From contig NZ_JALJXF010000001.1 in NCBI RefSeq assembly GCF_024169925.1, forward strand, positions 151,501 through 215,500: DNA of 64,000 bases. Reading direction: 5' to 3'. Shown here piece after piece: positions 41,277 through 50,249 of the stretch. Below the pieces are notes generated by a model, which worked only from the letters and a program-made list of their open reading frames with translations, was not told the origin of the DNA and searched no databases. The position numbers and the translations under genes are program-made. Each line of letters begins with the position of its first letter. Positions within the stretch are counted from its first letter, which is position 1. This DNA is from Methylorubrum extorquens. GTDB taxonomy: Bacteria; Pseudomonadota; Alphaproteobacteria; Rhizobiales; Beijerinckiaceae.

Positions 41277-42353
41277 TCACCCTCGCGCGCCCGGCTCGTG
41301 GATCGGGCAGCCGTTATGCGCGGCCCGGAAGCCGGCGGAGGCCGGGTAGGCGGCCCGGCGGGCACGCATGACCGCGCCGAGCGGCCGGTGCGCGGCCAGC
41401 GCGTGCCAGGGATTGAAGGCGAGCCCGTCGTCGATCCGGCGCACCTTCTCCTCGCTCCACGCGTCCTGCCGCGGAACGGTGAGACGCGCTACGGCGATGT
41501 AGGGGCTCGCTTCCTCCGGCCAGGGTTTCGAGGCGTCCTCGACCGGCATCGTCTCCTCGTCGGTGCGCAGTTGCGCGCGCAGCTCCCACACGCCTTCATT
41601 CTCGGCGAAGAACGCGGTCACCGCTTCGCGCAGGCCATTGGGCCGGCCGTTGACGTTGAGGCTCGCGCCCGTCAGCGTCGTCAGTTCGGGCGAGACCGGT
41701 GCCACAGCGACCTTGGCGACGTAGGCGCCCCAGCGCAGGGGGACCTGGCTGTAGAACGTCTCGCCGAGGATGTGCGTCTCCGGATGGCCGCCCATCGCGA
41801 TCAGGGTCGGGCTCTTGGTACCCAAGCCTTCGAGCACCGTTTCGACGCCGCGCAGGACCGCCGAGAACGCCTTCTTGAACACCTGCGGCGTGTCGGTGGT
41901 CGCAGCCAGGAGCTTCAGGCTCTTGAGGAAGGCCGCATCGTCCGGCGCCGTGAAGGCGGGGGCGTTGGCCATCACGAAATCCTGGCTCGTGCCTTCAGCC
42001 CCTTCCAGGCGCTCGCCCTCGACGCCGACGATCTTCAGCGCGAGGCCGCGCGGCGTCGAGACGCTGTCATCGAGGATGTCGCCGGGATTGGTGGAGAAGC
42101 GCAACACAGCCTCGTAGGTGCCGGGCTTCTCGCACAGGCCCTGCGCCAGTTCGGGCGGCAAATCGTTGAGGATTTCGAGCCGACCGGTGAGCAGACCATG
42201 CGCCTTGGCGTGAACGCCCCGCACCGCCCGGCCGTAATCCTCGAACGTGGTCTCCTGGATCTTCGCGAAGGTCGCGAGCATCTGCGCGTGGATGTCGGCC
42301 TCGTCGGTGCGCGGCTGCTCGACGGAGGGATGATAGGGAATCGCAGGGCTCAC
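41277..42353 (-). CDS. Catalase-like haem-binding protein (y4iL type)
   Basis: 358 residues from a GTG start with GAGG six bases upstream. The distal His is in AVRGVHAKAHGLLTG, followed by VLRFSTNPGDIL, STPRGLALKIVGVEGE and the Asn-containing QDFVMANAPAFTAPD. The C-terminal motif AFNPWHALAAHRPLGAVMRARRAAYPASAGFR is typical of the small catalase-like group rather than true catalases, and the RxFxYxDT haem ligand segment of clade catalases is absent. Peroxide activity is therefore uncertain. It stands alone ahead of the Bat cluster. Confidence 0.8.
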   Translation of the reverse strand: MSPAIPYHPSVEQPRTDEADIHAQMLATFAKIQETTFEDYGRAVRGVHAKAHGLLTGRLEILNDLPPELAQGLCEKPGTYEAVLRFSTNPGDILDDSVSTPRGLALKIVGVEGERLEGAEGTSQDFVMANAPAFTAPDDAAFLKSLKLLAATTDTPQVFKKAFSAVLRGVETVLEGLGTKSPTLIAMGGHPETHILGETFYSQVPLRWGAYVAKVAVAPVSPELTTLTGASLNVNGRPNGLREAVTAFFAENEGVWELRAQLRTDEETMPVEDASKPWPEEASPYIAVARLTVPRQDAWSEEKVRRIDDGLAFNPWHALAAHRPLGAVMRARRAAYPASAGFRAAHNGCPIHEPGARG

Positions 42354-42441
42354 GTCCGGCCTCGTGGTGGATCCGCCGGCCCTCACAGGGCCGGTCTGGA
42401 ACCAAACCAAGGCCGGTCGCAGCTGTTCACCGCTAACCCGG

Positions 42442-43764
42442 TCACGCTTGCGCGACCGGGCCGTCGAGGGGAGCCAGCCGGGGAGCGGGCGCGAGCCCTG
42501 CCGAAGTGCCGCGCCTCCGGCGCCGGCCGAGCCGCCGAGCAAGGCCGGGCAGATCGACGGGCTCCGCGCCGGACGCAGCCCGGCCGAACACGTGGCCGTC
42601 GAGGGCGGCGAGGTCGCGCGCCAGATCCGGCTCCGCCTGCCAGAGCGCGGCAAGATCCGGCTGCGCCTGCGCGGCACGGCCGAGCACCGTCCGGAACGCC
42701 GACGCGTCGCCCGCGGCCGCCGCAAGCCGGAGGGCACGGGCCTGCCCGCGGTCGAGTTGCAGCCAGCCCGGACCGGTGCGGAAGCCGATCAAGGCCAGCC
42801 CGAGGCCGAAGGCGGCGAGCGCCGCCGCGGCCAGCGCGGACCACGCGGCGGGCCCCGCGGCCTTGAGATCCTCCGCCCGGTCGGTGAGGCCGCCGCCGAT
42901 CTGGCGCGCGGGAATCTCAGTCTCGCGCATCGTGCGCGTCAGCGTGTCGAACCAGAGGATCTTGATCGCATCGAGCGGGATCACCTCGGCCACGCCCTTC
43001 TTGATGTCCCACTGGTAGGTCGCCCGCGCCACCGGACCGGAGGGCGTGATGATCAACTCGCGCTTCACCGGGCCGGCGAAGGTGATGATGCCGCGGGTGC
43101 GCATGACGGGGCGCGGCGGCAGCCCCTCGGCGAGCATGCCCTGCGCTTCGAGCGTCACGATCCGGCGGGCGGTCTCGCCCTGGTTCAGCGTCTCGGGGTC
43201 GGGATCCCAGGAATCGGTGATCGCCACGTCCCGCGCCGGCAGCCACCACGGTTCGGCCGTGTCGGGGCCGCCGCTCGCGCCGGTCCAGGCCGCCACGGGG
43301 AAGGGGACGGGCTCGGAGCGCACGTCGATCTGCTTGCGCTCGCCGCCGTCGTTGATCGTCAGGCGGTGGACGAACGGATCGACGGTGAAGGTTCCCGTAT
43401 GCTGCGGGAAGACCGCGATGGTGCGCTCGAATTCCAGGGCCATCTGCCCGTCGGGCATCCGCGTGCGGCCCCAGCTATCGCGGCCGAGCTGGGTCCAGGA
43501 GAAGTTGACGAGGGCGGGCTGGCGCACCTCCTCCAGCAGGATCTGCGTGCGGTAGACCCCGCGCAGGCGCAGCAGCACCATCTCGCGGGCAAAGGGCTGT
43601 ACGCCGCCGGGGAGATCGGGCGTCACGGTCAGCGTGAGGTCGCCGGGCTCGATGGCGTGAGCGGGGGCGGCGAAGGCCAGCAGGATGAGGAGGGTCGCCA
43701 ACGGTCCCCTCTCTCCCTTGCGGGATCGGGTGACGCGCCTGAAGACGTCGAAAAGAATTACCAC
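42442..43764 (-). CDS. BatD-like protein
   Basis: 440 residues from GTG 43764. A signal peptide (LATLLILLAFAAPAHA) precedes two beta-sandwich regions (LTLTVTPDLPGGVQPFAREMVLLRLRGVY, TFTVDPFVHRLTINDGGE, ETARRIVTLEAQGMLAEGLPPRPVM), a membrane helix (WSALAAAALAAFGLGLALIGF) and a cytoplasmic tail. BatD works with BatA/BatB/BatC and MoxR, probably as a chaperone-like complex in the envelope. It is the last gene of the cluster and overlaps the TPR gene by seven bases. Confidence 0.82.
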   Translation of the reverse strand: MVILFDVFRRVTRSRKGERGPLATLLILLAFAAPAHAIEPGDLTLTVTPDLPGGVQPFAREMVLLRLRGVYRTQILLEEVRQPALVNFSWTQLGRDSWGRTRMPDGQMALEFERTIAVFPQHTGTFTVDPFVHRLTINDGGERKQIDVRSEPVPFPVAAWTGASGGPDTAEPWWLPARDVAITDSWDPDPETLNQGETARRIVTLEAQGMLAEGLPPRPVMRTRGIITFAGPVKRELIITPSGPVARATYQWDIKKGVAEVIPLDAIKILWFDTLTRTMRETEIPARQIGGGLTDRAEDLKAAGPAAWSALAAAALAAFGLGLALIGFRTGPGWLQLDRGQARALRLAAAAGDASAFRTVLGRAAQAQPDLAALWQAEPDLARDLAALDGHVFGRAASGAEPVDLPGLARRLGRRRRRGTSAGLAPAPRLAPLDGPVAQA

Positions 43765-44708
43765 GGGTTGCTGCCTCCCGGGATGGCGGTGCCGGCCTCG
43801 ATGCGGCGGGCCTGCTCGGCCTTGAGGCGCAGCTTCAGATAGCGGCCGGGCTCGTCCGGCAGGGTCTGGAGCCAGAGCCGGTCGGGGTGGATCGCGTGCG
43901 CCTCGAAGCTCTTGGTGACCCGGCGCGCCTCGCGCTCGGGCGCGGCGGCGACCATGGCCGAGCCGGCGCCCTGGCGTCCGCGGCCGGCGGCGTCGCTGGC
44001 CGAGCCGCGAGCCTGCCCCTTGCCGGAATCGACCGCCTGCTGCTCGGCCTTGCCACGGCGGGCCACCGGGCTCGTGCCCGGCAGCGAGGCGGAGGAGCCG
44101 CCCTCCTTGTTGCCGGCCAGACCCTCGCCGCTGGCGGTGGCGCGGATGTCGTCGTTCTGGTCCTGGTTGGCGGTGTTGTTGTAGCGGGCGCCGTACTGCG
44201 CCGAGGCATTGGCGATGCCGCCGCCCTTGCCGCGGTCGATCTCCTCTTCCAGGGCCTTGGCGATCAGCGAGCGGTTGGCCTGCGCGTCAGCGTCGCGCGG
44301 GTTGTAGGTCAAAGCCTCGTCGTAGGCTTCCAGCGCGCCTTGCAGGTCGCCGGAGCGGGCGAGCGCGTTGCCGAGGTTGTAGGCGCCGCGCTTGCCCTGC
44401 GCCCGGAACAGCGTGATCGCTTCATTGTAGCGCCCGGCCTCGTAGAGGGCGGCGGCGCGCCATGCGGGGGTGTCGAACACGTGAAGCGCCGCGCCGGGCA
44501 GGCCGGCCGCCATCAGGAAGCGGCCCAGCGTCGTGCGCGGTTCCGACACAAGCAGCAATCCGAGGAGGCCGCCGCCCGCGAGCGCCAGTCCCGCGATGCG
44601 CGCCAGCCGCCGCCAGTGGCGCGGGAAGGCGACGGGCAGCATCCGCCGCAGCGGTGTCGATCGGACGAAGGGGCGAGCAGAGGGGCGAGGCGAGAAAGAC
44701 GCCAGCAT
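43758..44708 (-). CDS. TPR protein of the Bat/Mox cluster (BatC/MxaK-like)
   Basis: 316 residues. One N-terminal helix (IAGLALAGGGLLGLLLVSE) then TPR units, clearest in LGNALARSGDLQGALEAYDEALTYNPRDADAQANRSLIAKALEEEIDRGK. The middle 100 residues are Gly/Ser/Ala-rich, then a helical end (LWLQTLPDEPGRYLKLRLKAEQARRIEAG). Its ATG shares one base with the TGA of the preceding VWA gene (TGATG). The role by analogy is in the Bat/MxaK complex; not tested. Confidence 0.8.
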   Translation of the reverse strand: MLASFSPRPSARPFVRSTPLRRMLPVAFPRHWRRLARIAGLALAGGGLLGLLLVSEPRTTLGRFLMAAGLPGAALHVFDTPAWRAAALYEAGRYNEAITLFRAQGKRGAYNLGNALARSGDLQGALEAYDEALTYNPRDADAQANRSLIAKALEEEIDRGKGGGIANASAQYGARYNNTANQDQNDDIRATASGEGLAGNKEGGSSASLPGTSPVARRGKAEQQAVDSGKGQARGSASDAAGRGRQGAGSAMVAAAPEREARRVTKSFEAHAIHPDRLWLQTLPDEPGRYLKLRLKAEQARRIEAGTAIPGGSNPW

Positions 44709-45631
44709 CACGCGCTCCGGCGGAACAAGAGGAGGGCGGGCAAAAGCGCCAGCAGCAGCAGCCAGCGGCCGAGATCGGCGAAGGCGAGCACGCCGTAGCC
44801 GTTCGCGGCGAGGTGCTGGGCGGTCGAGGCGCCGACGCGGTCGAGCACCGCCCCGGAGGCGTCGATGTCGGCGGCCCGTCCGCCGCCCGTGCCCGCAAGC
44901 CGGTCGAGGGCGGTCCGGTCGGGGCGCGGCGCGCCGGGCGGCAGCGCTTTGCCGGCCGGCACGAACAGGGCGTGGAGCTGCCAGCCCCGGTCCCGGATCG
45001 CCGCGGCCTCGCGCTCGGCGGCCTGCCCGATCCCGTCACCGTCGGAGATCAGCACCACGTCGGCGGCGACGACGTTGGCCTCGGCCAGCGTCCGGCGGGC
45101 CAGCGCGAGCCCACGCTCCGGATGGCTGCCCCGGTCGGGCACGGTGTCGGCATCGAGCGCGAACAGGGTGGTGGCGAGGCTCTCGCGGTCGTTGGTCGGC
45201 GAAAGCGCGGTGTAGGCGTCGCCCGCAAAGACGATCAGCGCCAGCGAGCGGGTGCCCGCGGCCTCCGCCACCGCTTCCGCCGCCTGCCGCGCCTCCTTAA
45301 AGCGCCCGCCCTCGGTGACCGAGCGGGACAGGTCGAGCACGATCACCGTGGCGTCGAGGTTGCGGAAGGTCGCGGCCTCCGGGCGCTCGATGGCCGGGCC
45401 GGTGAGCGCCAGCGCCAGGATGCCGGCGGCGAGCGCGGCGGCGAGGTTGGCCTGCCGCCGCCCGCCGAGCACCGCGCCGCGGCGCGCGAACAGCGCCATC
45501 AGGTGCGGATCGACCGCCTTGTTCCAGTCGCCCAGCGGCGCCGAGCGCCACGCCGCGCGCAGCGCGAGCAGAGCCACGATGGGAACCGCCAGGAACCAGA
45601 GCGGGCGCAGCAGGGTGAGGGATTCGATCAT
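44708..45631 (-). CDS. VWA-domain protein (BatB/MxaL-like)
   Basis: 307 residues. Two N-terminal helices (LTLLRPLWFLAVPIVALLALRAAW, NLAAALAAGILALALTGPA), a VWA domain with MIDAS-type DLSRS (TVIVLDLSRSVTEGGRF) and VVLISDGDGIGQAAE, and a C-terminal helix (LGRWLLLLALLPALLLFRRSA). The five-residue MIDAS string has the DxSxS form, so metal binding is plausible. It overlaps the next gene by one base and follows the larger VWA gene by 11 bases. Confidence 0.85.
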   Translation of the reverse strand: MIESLTLLRPLWFLAVPIVALLALRAAWRSAPLGDWNKAVDPHLMALFARRGAVLGGRRQANLAAALAAGILALALTGPAIERPEAATFRNLDATVIVLDLSRSVTEGGRFKEARQAAEAVAEAAGTRSLALIVFAGDAYTALSPTNDRESLATTLFALDADTVPDRGSHPERGLALARRTLAEANVVAADVVLISDGDGIGQAAEREAAAIRDRGWQLHALFVPAGKALPPGAPRPDRTALDRLAGTGGGRAADIDASGAVLDRVGASTAQHLAANGYGVLAFADLGRWLLLLALLPALLLFRRSA

Positions 45632-45642
45632 GCGATTCCCGC

Positions 45643-46662
45643 TCAGATCCTGCGCCGCGTCGCCAGGAGCCCGCAGGCGCAGAGGAAGGCGAGCGCTGCC
45701 GGCCAGGGCCAGAGGTCGCGCCGCAGGGGCAGCGGCGGTGCCTTGGCGCGCCCGCCCTCCAATTCGTCGATGGCGTTGGCGACATTCTCTAAGTCGTCGG
45801 TGGTCTTCACGCGGAACGCCCGGCCGCCGCTGGTCTCGGCCATGGTCCGCAGGGTCTCGACATCGACCACGTCCTGCTCGTTGTTGGGGTTGTCGGCCAT
45901 GTCGATCGGTCCGAGCGCGATGGTGTAGACGCGCACGCCGAGTTCCTTGGCCAGGGCCGCGACGTCCTTCGGCGCGGTCTGGCCGGCATTGTTGGCCCCG
46001 TCAGAGAGCAGCACGACGACCTTGTCACGGGCGGGGGACGGCCCTTCGCCGTCGGCCGCCGCGACTTGCGCCGGAGCGAGGCGCTTGAGCGCGAGGCCGA
46101 GCCCGTCGCCGATGCCGGTGGAGCGCCCGACGAGGCCGATGGTCGCCTCCTCCAGGGTGCGGGCGACGGTGGCGGTGTCGAAGGTGGGGGCTGCGGCGAC
46201 GTAGGCCTGATCGGCGAACTCGACGAGGCCGATGCGGTCGCCGGCCCGGCGGCGGATGAACTCGGCGCCGACGCGTTTCACCGCCGCGAGCCGGCTGACG
46301 GTCTCGCCGTCGAGGGAGAAGTCCTTGCGCTCCATGCTGCCCGAGAGGTCGAGGGCGAGCACGATCTCCCGGGCCGAGGCCGGCAGCGCGGTCGCGGGCA
46401 GGATGAGGCGGGGACCGGCGAGCGCGACGACCAGCGCCGCCCAGAGCGTTCCGACGAGCCAGAGGCGGCGCCGGCCGCGGGCTGCGATGGTTTCGGCGTG
46501 CTCCGCCGTGCCGACGAGAGAAGGCGGGACGCGCAAGGCGCCGCTGCCGCCCTGGCGCTCCGGCGGGATCAGCCGGGCGGCGAGCGGCAGGGGCAGGAGC
46601 AGCAGGGCGAGCGGCGCCGCGAAGTCGAAGGCGGAGGCGAGGGCCGTGAACCAGGCGGGCAT
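45643..46662 (-). CDS. VWA-domain protein (BatA/MxaC-like)
   Basis: 339 residues. N-terminal helix pair around FDFAAPLALLLLPLPLAARLIPP and LWLVGTLWAALVVALAGPRLIL, then a VWA domain with MIDAS DLSGS (EIVLALDLSGSMERKDF), the Thr loop (RSTGIGDGLGLAL) and VVVLLSDGANNAGQ; a final helix LWPWPAALAFLCACGLLATRRR. This is the canonical BatA layout. It starts five bases after the preceding gene's stop. Confidence 0.88.
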   Translation of the reverse strand: MPAWFTALASAFDFAAPLALLLLPLPLAARLIPPERQGGSGALRVPPSLVGTAEHAETIAARGRRRLWLVGTLWAALVVALAGPRLILPATALPASAREIVLALDLSGSMERKDFSLDGETVSRLAAVKRVGAEFIRRRAGDRIGLVEFADQAYVAAAPTFDTATVARTLEEATIGLVGRSTGIGDGLGLALKRLAPAQVAAADGEGPSPARDKVVVLLSDGANNAGQTAPKDVAALAKELGVRVYTIALGPIDMADNPNNEQDVVDVETLRTMAETSGGRAFRVKTTDDLENVANAIDELEGGRAKAPPLPLRRDLWPWPAALAFLCACGLLATRRRI

Positions 46663-46667
46663 TCGGA

Positions 46668-47129
46668 TCAGGCCCGGATCTGTGAGAGCAGGCGGCCGAG
46701 GCCGACATCGATGGCGGCGGGATCGGTCGCTTCAGGACGCCGGTAGAGGTCGTCGGCGAAGACGCGGCCGGGACCGGAGCGGAAAAAGTCGGTGGCGAAG
46801 GTGGTGTCGAGCGTCGCGGCCCAGTCCGATCCGCGGGTGCGCGCCGCCTCTTCGCCCTTCAGGGTGCGCACCACACGGCGCAGCAGCCGGGCCTGCGCGA
46901 CGCGGCGGGCTTGCGGTTCGAGGTTTCCGGCCAGCGCCAGCTCGCGCAGGGCCGCCCGGCGCACCGACGCGCCGCGCCGTGCGCGAACGATGCGGATCAG
47001 TCCGACGAGCAGCGCGAGGCCGAAGCCGAGGGCCAGGGCGGCCACCATCTCGGGCTGCACCGCGCTGGTGCCGGCGGTGGGGAGATGCAGGCCGCGCAGG
47101 GTCGAGAGATCGGGGGTCGGGGCCGTCAT
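46668..47129 (-). CDS. DUF4381-like membrane protein of the Bat cluster
   Basis: 153 residues. One helix (MVAALALGFGLALLVGLIRIV) separates a short periplasmic N-terminus from a basic cytoplasmic part (RRAALRELALAGNLEPQARRVAQARLLRRVVRTLKGEEAARTRG, DTTFATDFFRSGPGRVFADDLYR). The placement between the DUF58 and VWA genes and the helix-then-basic layout match DUF4381/MxaA-region proteins. The family assignment is by context and pattern. Confidence 0.65.
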   Translation of the reverse strand: MTAPTPDLSTLRGLHLPTAGTSAVQPEMVAALALGFGLALLVGLIRIVRARRGASVRRAALRELALAGNLEPQARRVAQARLLRRVVRTLKGEEAARTRGSDWAATLDTTFATDFFRSGPGRVFADDLYRRPEATDPAAIDVGLGRLLSQIRA

Positions 47130-47150
47130 GCCTCTCCCTTCCGCGCATCG

Positions 47151-47240
47151 CCTCTCCCCGCACGCGGGGAGAGGGCTCTGCCGACCTCGTCGTCGACAGA
47201 GCGAGCCGCCCTCTCTGTCCGCGTCCGGGAAGAGGGGGAT
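47151..47240. repeat. CCTCTCCCCGC palindromic element within the Bat operon
   Basis: CCTCTCCCCGC and GCGGGGAGAGG form an 11-bp perfect inverted repeat with two central bases (47151-47174). A short spacer (CTCTGCCGACCTCGTCGTCG) and a decayed second palindrome (CCCTCTCTGTCCGCGTCCGGGAAGAGGG, up to about 47236) follow. The same composite occurs at 61801-61873. It fills the gap between the DUF58 and DUF4381-like genes. Confidence 0.75.
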
Positions 47241-47252
47241 TCGCTCCCGACC

Positions 47253-48182
47253 TCACAACACCGCATCGAGCCGCTCCATCAGGGGGGCGTAGCTCTCCGG
47301 CCCGGCCTCGACGTCGATGCGCAGGCCCTCGACACCGCAGGCATGGAGGCGGGCGAGGCGCGGGTCGATCGCGTCGGCGGGCTGGGCCCTGCGGTCGGCC
47401 TGGACGGTGCCGCGCTGTCCGCCCGGCAGAGCGTAGGGGTAGAGGCCGGCCGGGCGTGCCCGCTCGAAGGCGTCGCTGACCAGCAGAAGGCGGATCGAGA
47501 GCCGCTCGGCCAGCGCGGTGATCAGGCTCTCGAAATCCGGCCCCGGCGCATCCAGCGCACTCGCCACGACGAGGTGTCCGCCCGAGGGCAGGAGCGAGCG
47601 GGCGAGCGCCAGCGTGTCGGTGAGCGGCGGGTCGTCCGCCGCCGGGCCGGCGAGGGCTTCGGCGTGGGCATGGGCCAGCGCACCGGTGACGGCGGTCATC
47701 GCCCGCTCGCCGCCGGCCGGTCGTATCACGGCGGGCTCGGCCCTTCCCGCCACGATCAAGCCGATGCGCCCGCCATCGCCGACGATGCGCCAGCCGAGCA
47801 GCGTCAGCGCCTCCGCCGCCGCCACGGAGCGCAGTGCCCGCCGGGTGCCGAACAGCATCGAGGGCCGGAAGTCGGCAAGCAGCACCACGGCGCGGTCGCG
47901 CTCGTCGTGGTGGGTGCGCACATGCAGTTCGCCGGTGCGGGCGGTGGCGTTGCGGTCGATGAAGCGGCGGTCGTCGCCCTCGGACCAGGGCCGCACGTCG
48001 TCCGGCTCCGAGCCGCGCCCGCGCTTGCGCGTGACGATGCCGCCGGGCAGCCCGGCGATGGTGCGGGTCGCGGGTGAGACGCCGCGCCGCGCGAGATGGC
48101 GCAGGCTCATGAGCCCGGCGCCCGAAAGATGGATGCCGGGGGCGTCGGTCAGGTCGCTGGCAGGCGCCGCAGTCGCGGTCAT
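47253..48182 (-). CDS. DUF58 domain protein (MxaS-like)
   Basis: 309 residues, ATG 48182, starting five bases after the MoxR stop. The DUF58 signature is RKRGRGSEPDDVRPWSEGDDRRFIDRNATARTGELHVRTHHDERDRAVVLLADFRPSML: the region resembles a VWA fold, with DFRPS in the MIDAS position. It is presumed to act as a MoxR partner. No membrane helices, unlike many DUF58 proteins. Length is normal for MxaS-type. Confidence 0.85.
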   Translation of the reverse strand: MTATAAPASDLTDAPGIHLSGAGLMSLRHLARRGVSPATRTIAGLPGGIVTRKRGRGSEPDDVRPWSEGDDRRFIDRNATARTGELHVRTHHDERDRAVVLLADFRPSMLFGTRRALRSVAAAEALTLLGWRIVGDGGRIGLIVAGRAEPAVIRPAGGERAMTAVTGALAHAHAEALAGPAADDPPLTDTLALARSLLPSGGHLVVASALDAPGPDFESLITALAERLSIRLLLVSDAFERARPAGLYPYALPGGQRGTVQADRRAQPADAIDPRLARLHACGVEGLRIDVEAGPESYAPLMERLDAVL

Positions 48183-48187
48183 GACGG

Positions 48188-49183
48188 CTACAGCGCCCGC
48201 GTCCGCTCGACCAACCCGCCGATGATGCCCCGCGTGGTGCGCCCCTCGGCCGCCGCGCGCCATGTCAGGCCGATGCGGTGCGCCAGGGCGTCGGCGGCCA
48301 GCTCCGAAATGTCCTCGGGCACGACGTGGTCGCGGCCGTGCAGGTAGGCGCGGGCCTTGCCGGCGACCATCAGCGCGAGCGTCCCGCGGGGCGAGGCCGG
48401 GTGCTCGATCGCCGCGCGCAGCTCCGGCGCGACGCTGTCGCCGCGGGTGCCGGCCACGAGCCGCACGAGATAATCCTTGAGGGCGGGCGAGACGTAGGTC
48501 GCGAGTGCGGCCTCCCGGGCAGCGATCACCTCGGCGACCGAGAGCTTTACCGGCATCGCCTCGGCGTGGTGGTTCAATTCGCCTTCGACGAGATCGAGGA
48601 TGCGGCGCTCGGAGGCCTCGTCCGGCATCTCGACGACGACGTGGAGCAGGAAGCGGTCGAGCTGCGCCTCGGGCAGTGGGAAGGTGCCCGCATGCTCGAT
48701 CGGGTTCTGCGTCGCCACCACCATGAACGGGTCGGGCAGGCGGTGGGTGTGGCCCGACACCGTGATCTGCCCCTCGGCCATGGATTCCAGTAGAGCCGAC
48801 TGCACCTTGGGCGGCGCGCGGTTCACCTCGTCGACGAGGATCAGCGAGTGGAACAGCGGTCCCGGCAGGAACTCGAAGGTGCCGGCATCCTGGCGCCAGA
48901 CGGTGGTGCCGGTGAGGTCGGCGGGCATCAGGTCCGGCGTGCATTGCACGCGGGCGAAGGAGCCGTCGAGCCCGTCCGACAGGCGCTTGACCGCGCGGGT
49001 CTTGGCGAGCCCCGGTGCACCCTCGATCAGCAGGTGGCCGCCGGTCAGCAGCCCGATCAGCAGGCGCTCGACCAGCTTGTCGGCGCCGATCAGCCCGTGG
49101 CTCAGCCCGTCGCGGAGCTGGAGGATGCGGTCGCGGACGGGCGTTGCCCCGACTGCGGGCCGGGCGAGTGCCTCGACGCTCAT
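48188..49183 (-). CDS. MoxR-family AAA+ ATPase
   Basis: 331 residues. AAA_3 motifs: Walker A position GGHLLIEGAPGLAKTRAVKRLSDGLDGSFARVQCTPDLMPADLTGT (GAPGLAKT), Walker B SLILVDEVNRAPPKVQSALLESMAEGQIT, sensor 1 VVATQNPIEHAGTFPLPEAQLDRFLLHVVV. The C-terminal AAA_lid is RLVAGTRGDSVAPELRAAIEHPASPRGTLALMVAGKARAYLHGRDHVVPEDI. MoxR ATPases act as chaperones with DUF58/VWA partners, matching the operon downstream. It is the first gene. Confidence 0.93.
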   Translation of the reverse strand: MSVEALARPAVGATPVRDRILQLRDGLSHGLIGADKLVERLLIGLLTGGHLLIEGAPGLAKTRAVKRLSDGLDGSFARVQCTPDLMPADLTGTTVWRQDAGTFEFLPGPLFHSLILVDEVNRAPPKVQSALLESMAEGQITVSGHTHRLPDPFMVVATQNPIEHAGTFPLPEAQLDRFLLHVVVEMPDEASERRILDLVEGELNHHAEAMPVKLSVAEVIAAREAALATYVSPALKDYLVRLVAGTRGDSVAPELRAAIEHPASPRGTLALMVAGKARAYLHGRDHVVPEDISELAADALAHRIGLTWRAAAEGRTTRGIIGGLVERTRAL

Positions 49184-49452
49184 ACGATCACCGTCGCCGA
49201 TGCCGGTCGAGCCTCGACCCTCGTCGCAGGAGAAAGATCCTGCCGCATGCGCGTCTCCTCAGCGTGGGTTTTTCTTAAGGCTCCCACAATCCTGCCGGTG
49301 TGCCCGCTGCCCGGTCGCCGCGTCAATCCCGCGCGGCGGCCCTGGCCATGGGCAAATTGACCGCACGCGACCGGGTGTGCGTTCGGATCGGTGACGTTTC
49401 GTCACGCAACCGTCACGCTCGTGCGACAGCGGGGAAACCGCGCGACACCAAA

Positions 49453-50187
49453 ATGGTCACCGAACGCTCCATGCCCGGCCCCTTTCCCTTCCCCACGCCC
49501 GAAGCCGTGAATTCCGGCATCAGCCTCGCGGTCGCCTTCGGCCTCGGCACCCTGATCGGGGTCGAGCGGCAGTATCGGCAGCGCAGCGCGGGCTTGCGCA
49601 CTGCCGTGCTGGTGGCACTGGGCGCGTCCGCCTTCGTCGATCTCGGCATGCGGCTGACCGGCGGCGAGGGGGCGACCCGCGTCGTCGCCTACGTCGTCTC
49701 CGGCATCGGCTTCCTCGGCGCGGGCGTGATCATGAAGGAGGGGATGAACGTGCGCGGCCTCAACACCGCCGCGACCCTCTGGTGCGCGGCGGCCGTCGGG
49801 GCCTTCGCCGGGGCCGACCTGCCCTTGGAGGCCTGCTTCGTCACCATCGCCGTGCTGGCCGGCAACACGCTGCTGCGCCCGCTCGTCAACCTCATCGACC
49901 GCATCCCCATCGACGAGAGCGCGACCGAGGCGACCTACGCCGTGCAGGTGACGGTGCCGGCCGAGACCGCCGGCCTCGCCCGCGACCTGCTGGTGGAGCG
50001 CCTGGAAGCGGCGGATTACCCCGTCGGCTCGACCGAGGTGGAGGAGCGCGGCGAGACCACCGTCGACGTCATCGCGACGCTCACCGCCACCACGGTCCAC
50101 GCCAAGGATCTCGACGCCGTGGTGGCCGATCTGGAGAAGCGGCCGGAGGTACGCCACGCGACGTGGTCGGTGCAGACGGGGGATTGA
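49453..50187 (+). CDS. MgtC/SapB family membrane protein
   Basis: 244 residues. Five helices in the first 150 residues with MgtC motifs ISLAVAFGLGTLIGVERQYRQRSAGLRTAVLVALGASAFV and VAYVVSGIGFLGAGVIMKEGMNVRGLNTAATLWCAAAVG, then a soluble C-terminal ACT-like domain (AVQVTVPAETAGLARDLLVERLEAADYPVGSTEVEERGETTVDVIATLTAT). Some MgtC proteins inhibit F-ATPase and protect at low magnesium; the role here is unknown. Starts at 49453 or 49471 are both possible. Confidence 0.88.
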   Translation: MVTERSMPGPFPFPTPEAVNSGISLAVAFGLGTLIGVERQYRQRSAGLRTAVLVALGASAFVDLGMRLTGGEGATRVVAYVVSGIGFLGAGVIMKEGMNVRGLNTAATLWCAAAVGAFAGADLPLEACFVTIAVLAGNTLLRPLVNLIDRIPIDESATEATYAVQVTVPAETAGLARDLLVERLEAADYPVGSTEVEERGETTVDVIATLTATTVHAKDLDAVVADLEKRPEVRHATWSVQTGD

Positions 50188-50249
50188 GGCGGCTCGCTCG
50201 GGCGGCCGGACCATGCCACCGTGGTCGCCACAGCCGAGGGAAGCATGGC

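Noticed and set aside
42442..49183. Methanol-oxidation mxa cluster
   Set aside because: The order matches mxaRSACKL, but no mxaF, mxaJ, mxaG, mxaI or mxaD/E/H/B lies in the window, and the VWA/BatD sequences fit the general Bat type, so the methanol-specific identity is not claimed.
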